DNA from: Lenzites betulinus
Lineage: Eukaryota > Basidiomycota > Agaricomycetes > Polyporales > Polyporaceae
Assembly: GCA_022264855.1 (NCBI GenBank)
Contig: JABYQU010000022.1
Location: 1 to 64,000, forward strand
Direction of reading: 5' to 3'
Length of the DNA: 64,000 bases
The number at the start of each line of letters is the position of its first letter. Position 1 is the first letter of the stretch. The translations under genes were made by a program, and so were the position numbers. Below the pieces are notes generated by a model, which did no database searches, was not told the DNA's origin, and was given only the letters and a program-made list of their open reading frames with translations. This document shows, piece by piece, positions 31,052 through 40,867 of this stretch.

Positions 31052-32456
31052 TTGACGGTCGTCCCAATTGCTCTTATCACTGGGAAGAGCGCGCAGAACG
31101 AGGGTCTAGCGTTTGGTGTTTTGGATTTTATTGAGATGCCGGGGAGGCCGTACGGCTACATATACTTATGAATTCTGTATACATATCTCTATCGCATGGT
31201 TATAGCGACCAATGACCCTTCGACGCACGGACCTCTGCTACCAACACGGTACGAAGCTTTTCAAAATCGTTAGGGCGCTAACCCCGGACCGGGATGCTTT
31301 CTAGGGCACAGCCATCATCTTGCACTTGTCTCTCTTCCCCCATGGTTGACCCACAAGCATCATCCTTAACCCGTCATGATATACCATCTCCATGGCCGAT
31401 CACAGACAAAGTGATTGAATGTGCAGAGAGCTCTGCAACCGCACATTCTTCTTGTAGACATTTTGATTGCCGCCAACATGAACGCATGAGGTTCGCTCAC
31501 ATGTTGCGCTATTGAAGAAGCAGAGTCCAGTGTGGTCCTCCTTCGTATGTTATCAGGTGCGATACGCTCGTCTTCTTTTTCCACTTTTGTCATTGACAAT
31601 GCGGTCAGCTGAGACTGTCCCATCATTGAACAGAGTCGGGCATACCACGTCCTGTCGCTCTCTCAAAGAGGCATTCAGTGAGAGGATACTATACTCATAG
31701 GGTCATGTTTGGACGCAGTCCTATGATCTGTTGATGCTGCTCATAAAATCTTCAGGTGAGCATGGTAAAACAAGATCTCTGTATATGTCGAACGCGACAG
31801 ATACCGTTATCGAGAAGCCTCTCGCAATCTTCCGCGTTATGAGCTCTGACCTCTATATAGTCGCTTGCCATGTCTATCAGATGCCTCCGAGGATGATTCC
31901 GCTGGACAATCGTCATTGTCCATTTATCGGTCACTCTGGATTCCTTCGCGCCCGAACAACCAATCTGACCTCTCGGTACGCATGGCCCTCGCTGCTTCTT
32001 GCGCTCGTGTGCCTTGACTACTCTGCTCTCGGAACGGGTGACTCTGCATTTTTGTCTTTGGTCCATACGATACGCCTGAACACCGGGCTATCTAGTGCAC
32101 CCTTGGCATGCCGACGACCCAGCACGCGATCTAGACAACACGCTGGATGCCTACGAGAGCAGCCCGGAACTGGTATGCAGAGTACAACATGGCAGATTTT
32201 GCGATGTATGTAGGCAGACCTTGTGGCGGATGTCTGCGGGAGATGATCGTAAGTCACGATGGAGATCGGGCGGCCACCTCGACTGAAGGGACGCTCGCCT
32301 CCATATGGTCCCTCTGGAAGCAACATATGGCCCTCCGAAAACTTCATACTTTCCTCTAGAACTCAGGACGTATAAATACAGTCCATTCTGACAGAGCAAC
32401 TCCCCCCAGGAACCTCACTCCCCCCGGACAACCCCTGCTCACACACATAGATCCAC
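31052..32456. other. Spacer between the tandem GH18 genes
   Basis: 1.4 kb with scattered ORFs on both strands but no domain, no consistent splice pattern and no repeats seen. Its last 90 bases hold the promoter of copy 2. Confidence 0.4.
32365..32372 (+). promoter_or_regulatory. TATA box of the second GH18 gene
   Basis: gtataaat about 90 bases upstream of the ATG at 32457, followed by a CT-rich leader. Confidence 0.55.
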
Positions 32457-33971
32457 ATGATTGCACTTAGCATTCGCCGCCTCGCCGCCCTCGTCGTGGC
32501 CTACCTGGCCCTTCATGTGACTACGACTCTTGCGAGTCCCACTGCATTCGATACCTTGGATGTTCAAGCACGCGACGCGCTTGCGGACCTCACCCCCGCC
32601 CCGGCGAGGTTCTTGGATGAGCGTGACCTTGTCGCGCGAGCGACCCCGGCTCCGCCTTATTTCGTTATTTATGGCGACAAGTATGTCTCCGGCACAACGG
32701 GCCCGCCCGCTGCCTCTGCCATCAAAGGCTTCAATGTTTTGTGAGTACTACAGCGTGATCGTAGTCATTTCGAGCTAGCGCTGACCGTGCTGCAGCCTAC
32801 TCTCATTCCTACTTACGGAGGGCGCTTGGGACAAGGCATACGAATGGACGACGCTCACGGCCGACCAGCGCGCCACCGTAAAGTCGCAGTATGCCGCTGC
32901 GGGCATCAAGCTGATGGTCTCTGTGTTTGGGTCCACGGACGTGCCCACCTCGAGCGGGAACGATCCGATCGGCACGGCCAACACCATCGCCGCATGGGTC
33001 AAGCAGTGGGGCCTGGACGGCGTCGACGTTGACTACGAGGTGCGGCACCGTGGCTTCCCGTGGCTATTTTAGCTTCCTATAAACCTGACATCGGGCGTCC
33101 GTCGCAGGACTTCAATGCTATGGGTGCTGGGACGGCCGAGAACTGGCTGATCTCTTTCACCAAGCAGCTCCGTTCGCAGCTTCCTGCCGGAAGCTATATC
33201 ATCACGCATGCTCGTAAGTGTGTCTCGTGTTCAGTTCAGAACACGTCACTGACCTGCACGGACAGCCGTTGCTCCTTGGTACGCGTCCCAAGGGTTGCCA
33301 TCTCCCTTTTCTTAGCCACCAACGCACGCGATATTTGTAGGTTCAGTCCGAACATCTGGTCCGGCGGAGGATACCTGAAGGTCCACCAGCAAGTCGGCAG
33401 TTTGATTGATTGGGTGCGTGCATAGATGATGCATGTTACCAACTCAAGTTTCAGTACTGATCGGCATCCTCCGCATCTGTTCAGTACAACGTTCAGTTCT
33501 ACAACCGTACGCATATTTCGTTCGTGTTAGGGCTTGCACTCACTGTGATGCAAATTTAGAGGGTTCAACCGAATACACGACCTGCGCCGGTCTGCTGACC
33601 ACGTCAACTTCGATGTACCCCAAGTCGGCGCTCTTCCAGATCATCGCTTCAGGCGTCCCCGCAAGCAAGCTCGTGATCGGAAAGCCTGCCAACAGCGGCG
33701 ACGCGAGCACCGGATACATCGCGCCGGCGACGCTCGCTGGATGCGTCTCACAGGCTAAATCACAGGGTTGGAGTGAGTCCTCCCTCGAATCGTGACGTGT
33801 TCTGGTATGACTGACTTGGCTGGACGCGAACAGACGCCGGAGTGTCCACCTGGGAGGTTCGTCCCCTTGATACTTATGAGGTTACTGTCCAACTCACGGC
33901 TCGACCGGTAGTTCCCCGATGCTGCAGCCTCGTGGATCCAGACTGTTAGGGCCTCGTCGTGGCCCGTCTAA
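32457..33971 (+). CDS. Secreted GH18 chitinase-like protein, copy 2 (9 exons)
   Basis: Nine exons (32457-32740, 32796-33039, 33108-33213, 33267-33279, 33341-33413, 33485-33506, 33560-33772, 33834-33856, 33912-33971) sum to 1,038 nt, or 345 residues. Signal peptide (LAALVVAYLALHVTTTLAS), then a longer pro-like linker than in copy 1, then the GH18 barrel. The catalytic motif is DGVDVDYE with the acid/base near Glu176. FVIYGDKYV, LMVSVFGSTD, YIITHAPVAPW, DWYNVQFYN and KLVIGKPANSG align with copies 1 and 3. Seven of its eight introns coincide with those of copy 1, but exons 7 and 8 of copy 1 are one 22-nt exon here, and exons 1 and 2 are fused. It is clearly closer in structure to copy 1 than to copy 3. 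Confidence 0.9.
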
Positions 33972-35183
33972 GGCATACGGAGATTTTATTCAGCCTTCAA
34001 GTTTGGTCCTTGACGAAGGTGGATTGGTATTTATCTTGATAAGGAGCGCTGATATTCCCCTGCGTTACGGCCTCGCGTATGTATTCCGGAATTCTGTCAT
34101 GGTTTGCTGGTATATCTGGGTGTGTAGTTCTATGTGTTATGGTATACTATTTGATGTACAACATTCACGCAAACATGTTATGGTGAACTTGTTGGCGCCA
34201 ACCTGGCACAATATTGATTCCCGCTTGTTCAAGGCGACCCATTCCGACACTTTGGCCAGGAAATATTGTGAAACCGTCGATCCCCTAGCGATTTTCGTTG
34301 ACCAACGCAGTGCTGGTATGCGGATCCGCAGCCTCCGACTCCGAGTGCTTCAACTTGCGAATGTTTGAGCGTCAAAGGATGCCGTGCCTAGGAATCTGAT
34401 TTCTGATAGCCGCGTTCTGCTGCAAGTACTCGTTTCTTGACTGGTGACCACAACTCCGACTCCGAGTGGTGGCAATGCTCCACCACCGTTCTATCTTCTT
34501 CTCTGCTGTGGCCGGCTGTCGCATACTCAATAACGAAGACTTGGCTATACTTACGTGAGCTACAAGCGAGGGGGGCGGGGGTCCGCATAGCCTCCGTAGT
34601 CCTCTTATTCATGCTAATCAACCTTTCAGGTTTACGAGTGAATTCCGTTGGGGCGCCGTGCTATGCCAGGTACATCTCTCCACCGACTGTGTTTCGTCCT
34701 ACTAGTAGTACTAGCGACAACCGCTCGGAAAGATAAAAAATACACCGAACATCGTCTGGAAACCGCCAAAACGTTACACCGAGGTCGACAATGCAAACGG
34801 ACGTCGGAAGTCCTCCGTGATGCGCATGGCATGCATCCTCATGCCTCACTCGACAATTGCCTAGTATTCCACTGAGTTACCGGCATTACGTGCATGCGGC
34901 GGCCAAAACCAGCTTAGCCTCTATAAGATCAAATACACTGCGCAAGAACGCGGGCCAAGGCCGGCAGGCCTCAGACTTCACAGCGGTGCGGCATCGTTCC
35001 CCGAGGCCAGCGATAAATGCGTGCGCCTTGACGATAAACCTTGTATCGCGCCTATATACGTACCTTCAAGGGAGGGCGAGTCCGGGTGAGAGCCACCGCT
35101 TAGGCATTTCTTGTCGGCGACACCTCTTCTGGACCTGCGCGCGGGTACTACGAGACATCCCGCACCAACAGCGAACGTTTTGT
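33972..35183. other. Intergenic
   Basis: 1.2 kb downstream of the second GH18 gene. Contains short ORFs only, with no splice-consistent gene on either strand. Confidence 0.4.
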
Positions 35184-37079
35184 ATGGCTTCCGCCGATGA
35201 CGCTACTGCTCAACTCATCCTGCTATATCAAGCTGCGTAAGTGTCTTTGCTGTGCTTCAAGAGGTACCCGGTCTCGCTGATATTGCCCCTTGCGCCCCGG
35301 GTAGCAATTCCAATTTGTTATGGACAAGCTGTGCTATAGGTGTGTTGCAGAAGTGGCGATGCGGAGAGTCGGTACTAACATTGTATCATTTGCGCGTAGC
35401 TCTACTGGCTTATGACTACCTCCTCACGTTTCACCATGAGGTTCGCTTTGTCTGGGGAAGAAAGTTTTCCGCGGCGACGGTGCTGTTTGTTCTCAACAGA
35501 TACTTCATCATCCTGCTCTACGTCGTGGACATGGTCACACAGTTCCTAATTATCGCTGAAGTGAGTCCATGATAATTTGGCAATTAGTGCAACCTCGTAC
35601 TGATTCGTACTGTGCAGACGTGTGTATCATCTGTTCAGATGTAACAAGATGCTGATGATGCAACAGGTGTCCGGGAGTGGGACGGTTCATAACCGTGCTC
35701 GAGGTCGTTCCGTACATCATCTGGGCTAGTGCGTGCCATAAATGTGGTGGCCATCATCCGATATAGTTGACACTTGGAATCTCCCTTGAACAGCGTTCTC
35801 TTCCTTGCGAGCGTATGCTCTAAGTAGACGAAATGCTATCATCGGTGTCATCATCTTCGTGCTATCCCTGGTACCCGCAGGGGTCAACGCTGTAAGAGTT
35901 CATCTTGGCCTCTGAGTGGCGAGCAGTGGCTAAATGGCAATGTAGTATTTCTTTTCCACATTCACATTTGTTAATCTCCCCCCGCCAAATAACTGTGCGG
36001 CTCTTTCGGACATAACTCCCGAGCTTAGTAAAATGTACGTGCCGCAGTTCTCCCGAGTCGATCACAGTACGATTCTGAGTTGATGTTCATGTAGACGTAT
36101 GTGGTGCCATACAAGGCCATCATTTCGTCCCGGAGGCTCATAAGACATTTTTCAGTGACTATCGTCTCCCGAACGGGGCTGATGGCTGCGGATGTGCTAG
36201 TCGTTATTGTCACCTGGATAAGTACCTACCGCCTGGGACGGGCGTCGCACGATTTGCACATCGGGGCGTCTTTTGGCGTACAATTGTTGCGCGATGGTAC
36301 GTTAGGTTTTTGTGTGTCTGTGAAGGGTTTGCTGACAAAGGTCGCTCCATAGGCACGATATACTTCGTGGTCCTCATCGCAATGAACATCGTCCACATGG
36401 TACTGAACACAGTACAGGTGCATGATACTCGCACCTCTCGTTCAATATCCTCCTGACTCCAGCAATATCAGCCCAACAACTTCGTACAACAAGCCAGCTA
36501 TGTCACCATCCTCGAGAACGCGTACGTCTACCCTGACTATCCCTTTGTTGGCTTACCCTCATCCTTCCTAACCGTCGTGCTGCTCCCAGCCTCACATCCA
36601 TCCTCATATCGCGCTTCATCCTCAACCTCCGCGCAGTCGACGACCGGGGCGGACGCACTACAGGCGACACGCTCTACGACAACACGTCAGGCCCGTCGTT
36701 CGCCCCCGTGTTGCACTTCGCGACCGCGACCTTCACAGACTCTCACGTACTCGGTGCGCCGCTTGATTACAGCGTGTTCGAGGACGGCGAGGGCGACGGC
36801 AAGGAGGACGAGGTTCACGGAATGGAGGAGTTTGCGGGGAATTCTGACGCACATTGCGATGTGGATGATTCCGCGGGCGAGAAGGCGCAGGGCGGCGGCG
36901 TGGAAGAGAAACGAGGGCTCCCGACCACGGTGGACACCATGGACATAGATTGTGACGCAGGGTCCCCGTCGACGTCGGCGACACTGTCGAGTCCAAGTGC
37001 AGTCCCAAGAGAGGGACCCGACGTCGGTTGGTTGTTCCCGACGCGACGGCCGTCGTTGGTGGACGTGGAGACGGTATGA
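35184..37079 (+). CDS. DUF6533-type seven-helix membrane protein
   Basis: The N-terminal DUF6533 signature is clear: 53-nt exon 1, 35-nt exon 2 (35305-35339, phase-matched, with a TACTAAC branch site in the next intron), then ALLAYDYLLTFHHEVRFVWGRK and NRYFIILLYVVD. Later exons give ITVLEVVPYIIWATFSSLRAYAL, AIIGVIIFVLSLVPAGVNA, a cysteine-bearing loop (NLPPPNNCAAL), VSRTGLMAADVLVVIVTWI, YFVVLIAMNIVHMVLN and TSILISRFILNLRAV, so seven helices. The cytosolic tail is long, acidic and Ser-rich, ending at 37077-37079. About 480 residues. Family function is unknown; such proteins are numerous in mushrooms and are proposed to be receptors. Two splice junctions (35561-35667 and 36043-36094) could not be fixed in phase with standard introns, so a sequencing error, a tiny exon or early decay is possible. 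Confidence 0.75.
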
Positions 37080-38037
37080 CGATGCGGCGGCATATCAGGT
37101 GCCACATTCTCAGCGGCGCGTAATGAGGAAGCTCCAAGGCATATGTACAATACTGTACATTGTGTTACATCTACATTTCCTGACCGTGTACTCAATCCAA
37201 ACTACTTTTGGCACCGCAACTGAGCGAATGAATGCGGCCGGACATGCGATTTATGTACATCCCAATCTACGTTCCGTATCATGGGTAGCTTCCCTATCGC
37301 CGCGGAGTTCTGTCTCTCGCGGACGCCGAATTCGACCCTACTGCGGCGTCGATCCTTCGTGCTGCACCGCACCGTGCGCGGCCGTGAAACACGACATTGA
37401 CTCGGATAAGCGGGCATACTACTGCGTACTTGGTACGGTCATTCCGGATCCGTTGCCAGCCGCGAAGCGCTAGAGGCTGACGGGTTTAGTATCCGGATGG
37501 AATGTAATCGCAAGGGTTCCAGGTTGTGTCTGTCAACGTGAACTTTGACAGAATGGAGCACGTTCGGACGGAGGTTGTATGTCCGAGGCCAGCAAGCGAA
37601 GCTCTATGCTCATATACAACAATAATGTTACACGGTGGGTATCGAGGCCGCAGGAGGGGAAGTGGGTCCGATACCCGAGGGATGGTATGAGTCGGAGAAA
37701 GGAAGACGAGAGGTGGACCGCAGGGCAAAGACGGGGGAGGCATAGGTCACACTATAGGGTAGCGGTCGTAGAGTACGGGGCTGTCCAGAGACCGGGGGAC
37801 GTCGTCAGGTAGACGGAGCATGGGGGGCTAGGCGGAGCGGAGACGGCGGTACGGAGAGCCGATGGGTAAATGCGGGAGACGGAGGCAATGCGGAGATGTA
37901 CGTGCGTGAGTTGCCGGGAAAAATTGTAAGGAGCGTGGGGGCGTTGATCATACATTGCAGACGGATGAGCGATGCGAGCAGAGCAATGCGAAATGCGACG
38001 AGGAGAGGAATTCGAATGGCGGTGGAGGCCGCGGATG
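37080..38037. other. Intergenic between convergent genes
   Basis: No gene seen. Mixed-composition sequence, purine-rich on the plus strand from 37640 to 37900. Confidence 0.4.
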
Positions 38038-39314
38038 TCAACTCATGAGGCGTTCGCCCCAGACGAGTCGCTGTCGGTGGGCGCGTACGGCGCCGCGGAG
38101 GGTGATCCATGCGATCCACATGCAGGCACAGAACACTAGAGCGAAAATGGATCGCTGCGCGAGAATGAGGGTATGTCCATGGAACGGTGTATGCGCGGAC
38201 TTACGACAGCTACTTTCCACCTGTTGCTGACTGGGGCATTAGGCGTGAATATGATCGTGCGTAGCTTCTGCGAGATGGGAGTATTCAACCACTCGAGAGA
38301 GGACATTAGGTCGAGGGCCTTAAACGAAGATAAGCACCAAAATCATGCGCGACAAAGGCTACACTGACCCTTGCTCTACCACCGTCGTAGACCTTACGGA
38401 TATCACAAATCTGAGCACCGATCTCAGGAAGTTGTTCCTCGAGTTCCTCCAGGACGGCAAGGTCTTCGTCGAGTGTGTGCTCGACGTGAGGTACGGTGTT
38501 GAGGGCTGCGAACTGCGCACGATCACTCGTGTGCTGTATAGAGCTGCTGATGAGTAGGGAGATAATGGAAATTCATACGGGGGCGTACCTGAACGCTGGA
38601 GAACACCTCTTGCAGGAGGTTCTCGATGGCGCGCGAGTTGCTAAGGTCGAGCGCGAGCTTACTCTATATAAGCAAGGCAGGAATAAGTTAGCTGCGCGAA
38701 CAGCACGGCGAAAGAACTATAGCGGCAGGGAGGGCGCGCATATGATTAATGCGGGCGCGAAGAGGCTGTACATAGACTGAATTCAATGCGGCGTAGCGTG
38801 GGCCCCACAAGGCCCGCTCCAGCGGGGAGGATCGTCCGAAGAGGGATTGGGTGAGCATCTCCGCCTCCAGCCACAGGTCGGCTGCGGAGGGCTGCATGTG
38901 ATTCTGGCAAGACGTGGGACGGGTTGTGCAGACAACCTCGACGTCGCCAGGTGCTGACATGCGAAGCTTGTGAAGGACGTCTTGTCTCACAGATGCCACC
39001 GAAGAGGAGCGAACAGGGCACGAACAGAACCAGGGGAGGGTGATGGGCAGACGAAGATCACGGAGACGCGGACTAACCTCGAGGTCTTTGATCTGCCGCT
39101 CCTGCAGGGACGCTCGTCTCGACGCAGACTCGAGAGCGAGGCAGAGGTTGCTGGTCCACCTTGAGCTCAGCATACATGACGTGTAATAAGAAAACAGTAC
39201 TCACCGTGGTTCCCAACTTGAAGTTTGATCCCGTTCGTGCGAGCTGCTGAGATCGCCGCTTTCCGAGCTCTTACTGCGACGGTTTGGTTCGCTGTTTGCG
39301 GACCCAGACGACAT
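38038..39314 (-). CDS. Helical protein with C-terminal membrane segment (unknown family)
   Basis: Built from eight short exons: 39314-39205, 39165-39078, about 38980-38937, 38891-38809, 38640-38589, 38533-38393, 38318-38205, 38154-38038. The N-terminus is Ser-rich (MSSGSANSEPNRRSKSSESG). Coiled-coil-like segments follow (SNLCLALESASRRASLQERQ, DLWLEAEMLTQSLFGRSS, AIENLLQEVFSSVQ, LDEDLAVLEELEEQLPEIGA). Then comes LEWLNTPISQKLRTIIFTP, a single membrane helix (SIFALVFCACMWIAWITL) and a basic 20-residue end (RAHRQRLVWGERLMS). This resembles a membrane-anchored or tail-anchored coiled-coil protein; about 250 residues. The junction at 39077-38981 does not close in phase with the best splice sites, and the start may be further upstream in a Ser/Pro-rich frame. 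No single long ORF betrays this gene, but six consecutive in-phase splice joins do. Confidence 0.6.
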
Positions 39315-39620
39315 CAAGTCTGTCAAAGCTGCGCCAGGAGGGGGAGAAGAGGATGCAGAGCGTGAAAGGGGAGAGAGAGAAGGGGAAGGGGACAAAGATG
39401 GATTGGCGGAGGGCGCGAGCGGACTGGCGGCGGGAGGCCATTGCGTTTTAGACGGCCGTTAGGCGCCCAATTAATTATTGGCTCAAGACGTAATAGCCAG
39501 ATCTCGATCTGCCTCGTGCCCTTGGGCGCCCATCTTGGCGAGGTCCGGCTGTACTCGATCCGCTCCAGTACTTGCGCAAGTACTCTCCTCCCTCGCTCAA
39601 GTACACACTCATCGTTCATA

Positions 39621-40241
39621 ATGTTTGCACGAGAACCAACTCGCTCAGAGCTGCTCGAGTCCGCCAAGGGCCTGTGCAACTCCTTTGCTGCAAAGGCGGA
39701 CATCGACACGCTGCTCGCGCATTTCTCGTCGACCCATCAGATTTCCGCCTACGAGCACGGGCTTCCCGTCCTCGCGCCCTTCCTCGGACGCTCTTTCGCT
39801 GGCCGGACCGGTCCTACCTCCGTTAAAACATATTTCGAGCTTCTCCAGCAGCACCTCTCCTACACGGACATGTCCTTCACTGGCTGGGTCGTCGATGCTC
39901 AGGCCTCCAGAGTCTCCGTCAAGGGCAGCGCTAAGTTCACCTGGATCGAGGGCGCAGGCAAGGACCAGTCGTGGGTCGAGCAGTTCGTCTACCTCCTCGA
40001 CTTCGATCAGGACGCGAAGGTCACCGACTACCAAGTGTGGGCCGACTCCGGCGCGGCGTACCTCGCACGCCGAGGCGAGCTCTCCCAGCTGACCGCGATC
40101 GAGGGTGGGGGCACGGTGAGTCAATGGTGGCGGCTGTGGCGGCTCGCGGGAAAAGTGTGCTCAGGAACGGTGTCGGTGGATAGGTTAAGCCAGCGGATGA
40201 TCAGGACGATGCCAAAACGCTCGTTGATGCTTGAGTGGTGA
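39621..40241 (+). CDS. NTF2/SnoaL-like fold protein
   Basis: An ATG at 39621 opens a frame of 206 codons. Residues 1-170 look like a small cone-shaped NTF2/SnoaL-like domain: an N-terminal helix (LLESAKGLCNSFAAKADIDTL), LLAHFSST, then FLGRSFAGRTG, VKTYFELLQQHLSYTDMSF and a run of beta strands (SRVSVKGSAKFTWIE, WVEQFVYLLDFDQDAKVTDY) ending QVWADSGAAYLAR. Members bind small ligands or act as isomerases and dehydratases, but no catalytic residues can be named here. A strong GT donor (gtgagt) at 40116 means the true last exon may differ from the tail shown (to 40241). It is divergent from the helical-protein gene, 306 bp apart. Confidence 0.65.
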   Translation: MFAREPTRSELLESAKGLCNSFAAKADIDTLLAHFSSTHQISAYEHGLPVLAPFLGRSFAGRTGPTSVKTYFELLQQHLSYTDMSFTGWVVDAQASRVSVKGSAKFTWIEGAGKDQSWVEQFVYLLDFDQDAKVTDYQVWADSGAAYLARRGELSQLTAIEGGGTVSQWWRLWRLAGKVCSGTVSVDRLSQRMIRTMPKRSLMLEW

Positions 40242-40731
40242 GGGTGAGACTCAGACTCAGGCCAGGATATGGAAGAAAGGAAGGCTACTTGGCTGATTGC
40301 CACGGACGGTAAACATGTATCAGATGATTGTGCCGTGTATGTGTTTTCGATGTACTCACAGTGCTTTTAGCTCTCGTCCGGATGTATCTGCTTCAGCGTT
40401 CGTGCGCAATATACTATACGGGGATGGATTCCCTCACGGATCTGAACGTGCCGATAGCCACCGGAGTTCTCGTTTCCACTGGAACACAGTTACTGGGAAG
40501 CGTTCCCCTTCCAACGCCCGACTCTCTTCTTGGTAGACAATCCTGCACAGATTACCCCGGCGAAAACAACTAACAACATTTTGCAGACACTCCCACCGGC
40601 TTTTCACACCACTCGGAGCTCGAAGCGAGCCATGCTTCGCGGAGGACGCTCAGGCGATGAGCGCTCCGTACCTGTGTACGCCTTGGTTGCCATACACGGC
40701 CAGACGAAGAATATGTAGTCACAGATAATTA

Positions 40732-40867
40732 GGGGTGCTCAATTCTGGCCGGCCACTTGCCAGGACAACTTTTGATGGACTGAAACCAGCAGTTTTGGCG
40801 GGGAAAGTGCCCGAAAGCGCTCGTAGAAATGTGTCCTGGCAAACGGCCGGCCAGAATTGAGCACGCC
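40732..40867. mobile_element. 136-bp MITE with TA target-site duplication
   Basis: Both ends read GG(G/C)GTGCTCAATTCTG when oriented inward, and the terminal inverted repeat continues for about 35 bp (CTGGCCGGCC, then TTGCCAGGACA). A TA dinucleotide flanks each side (40730-40731 and 40868-40869), as for Tc1/mariner-type elements. It has no coding capacity, so it is a non-autonomous element. Confidence 0.8.
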
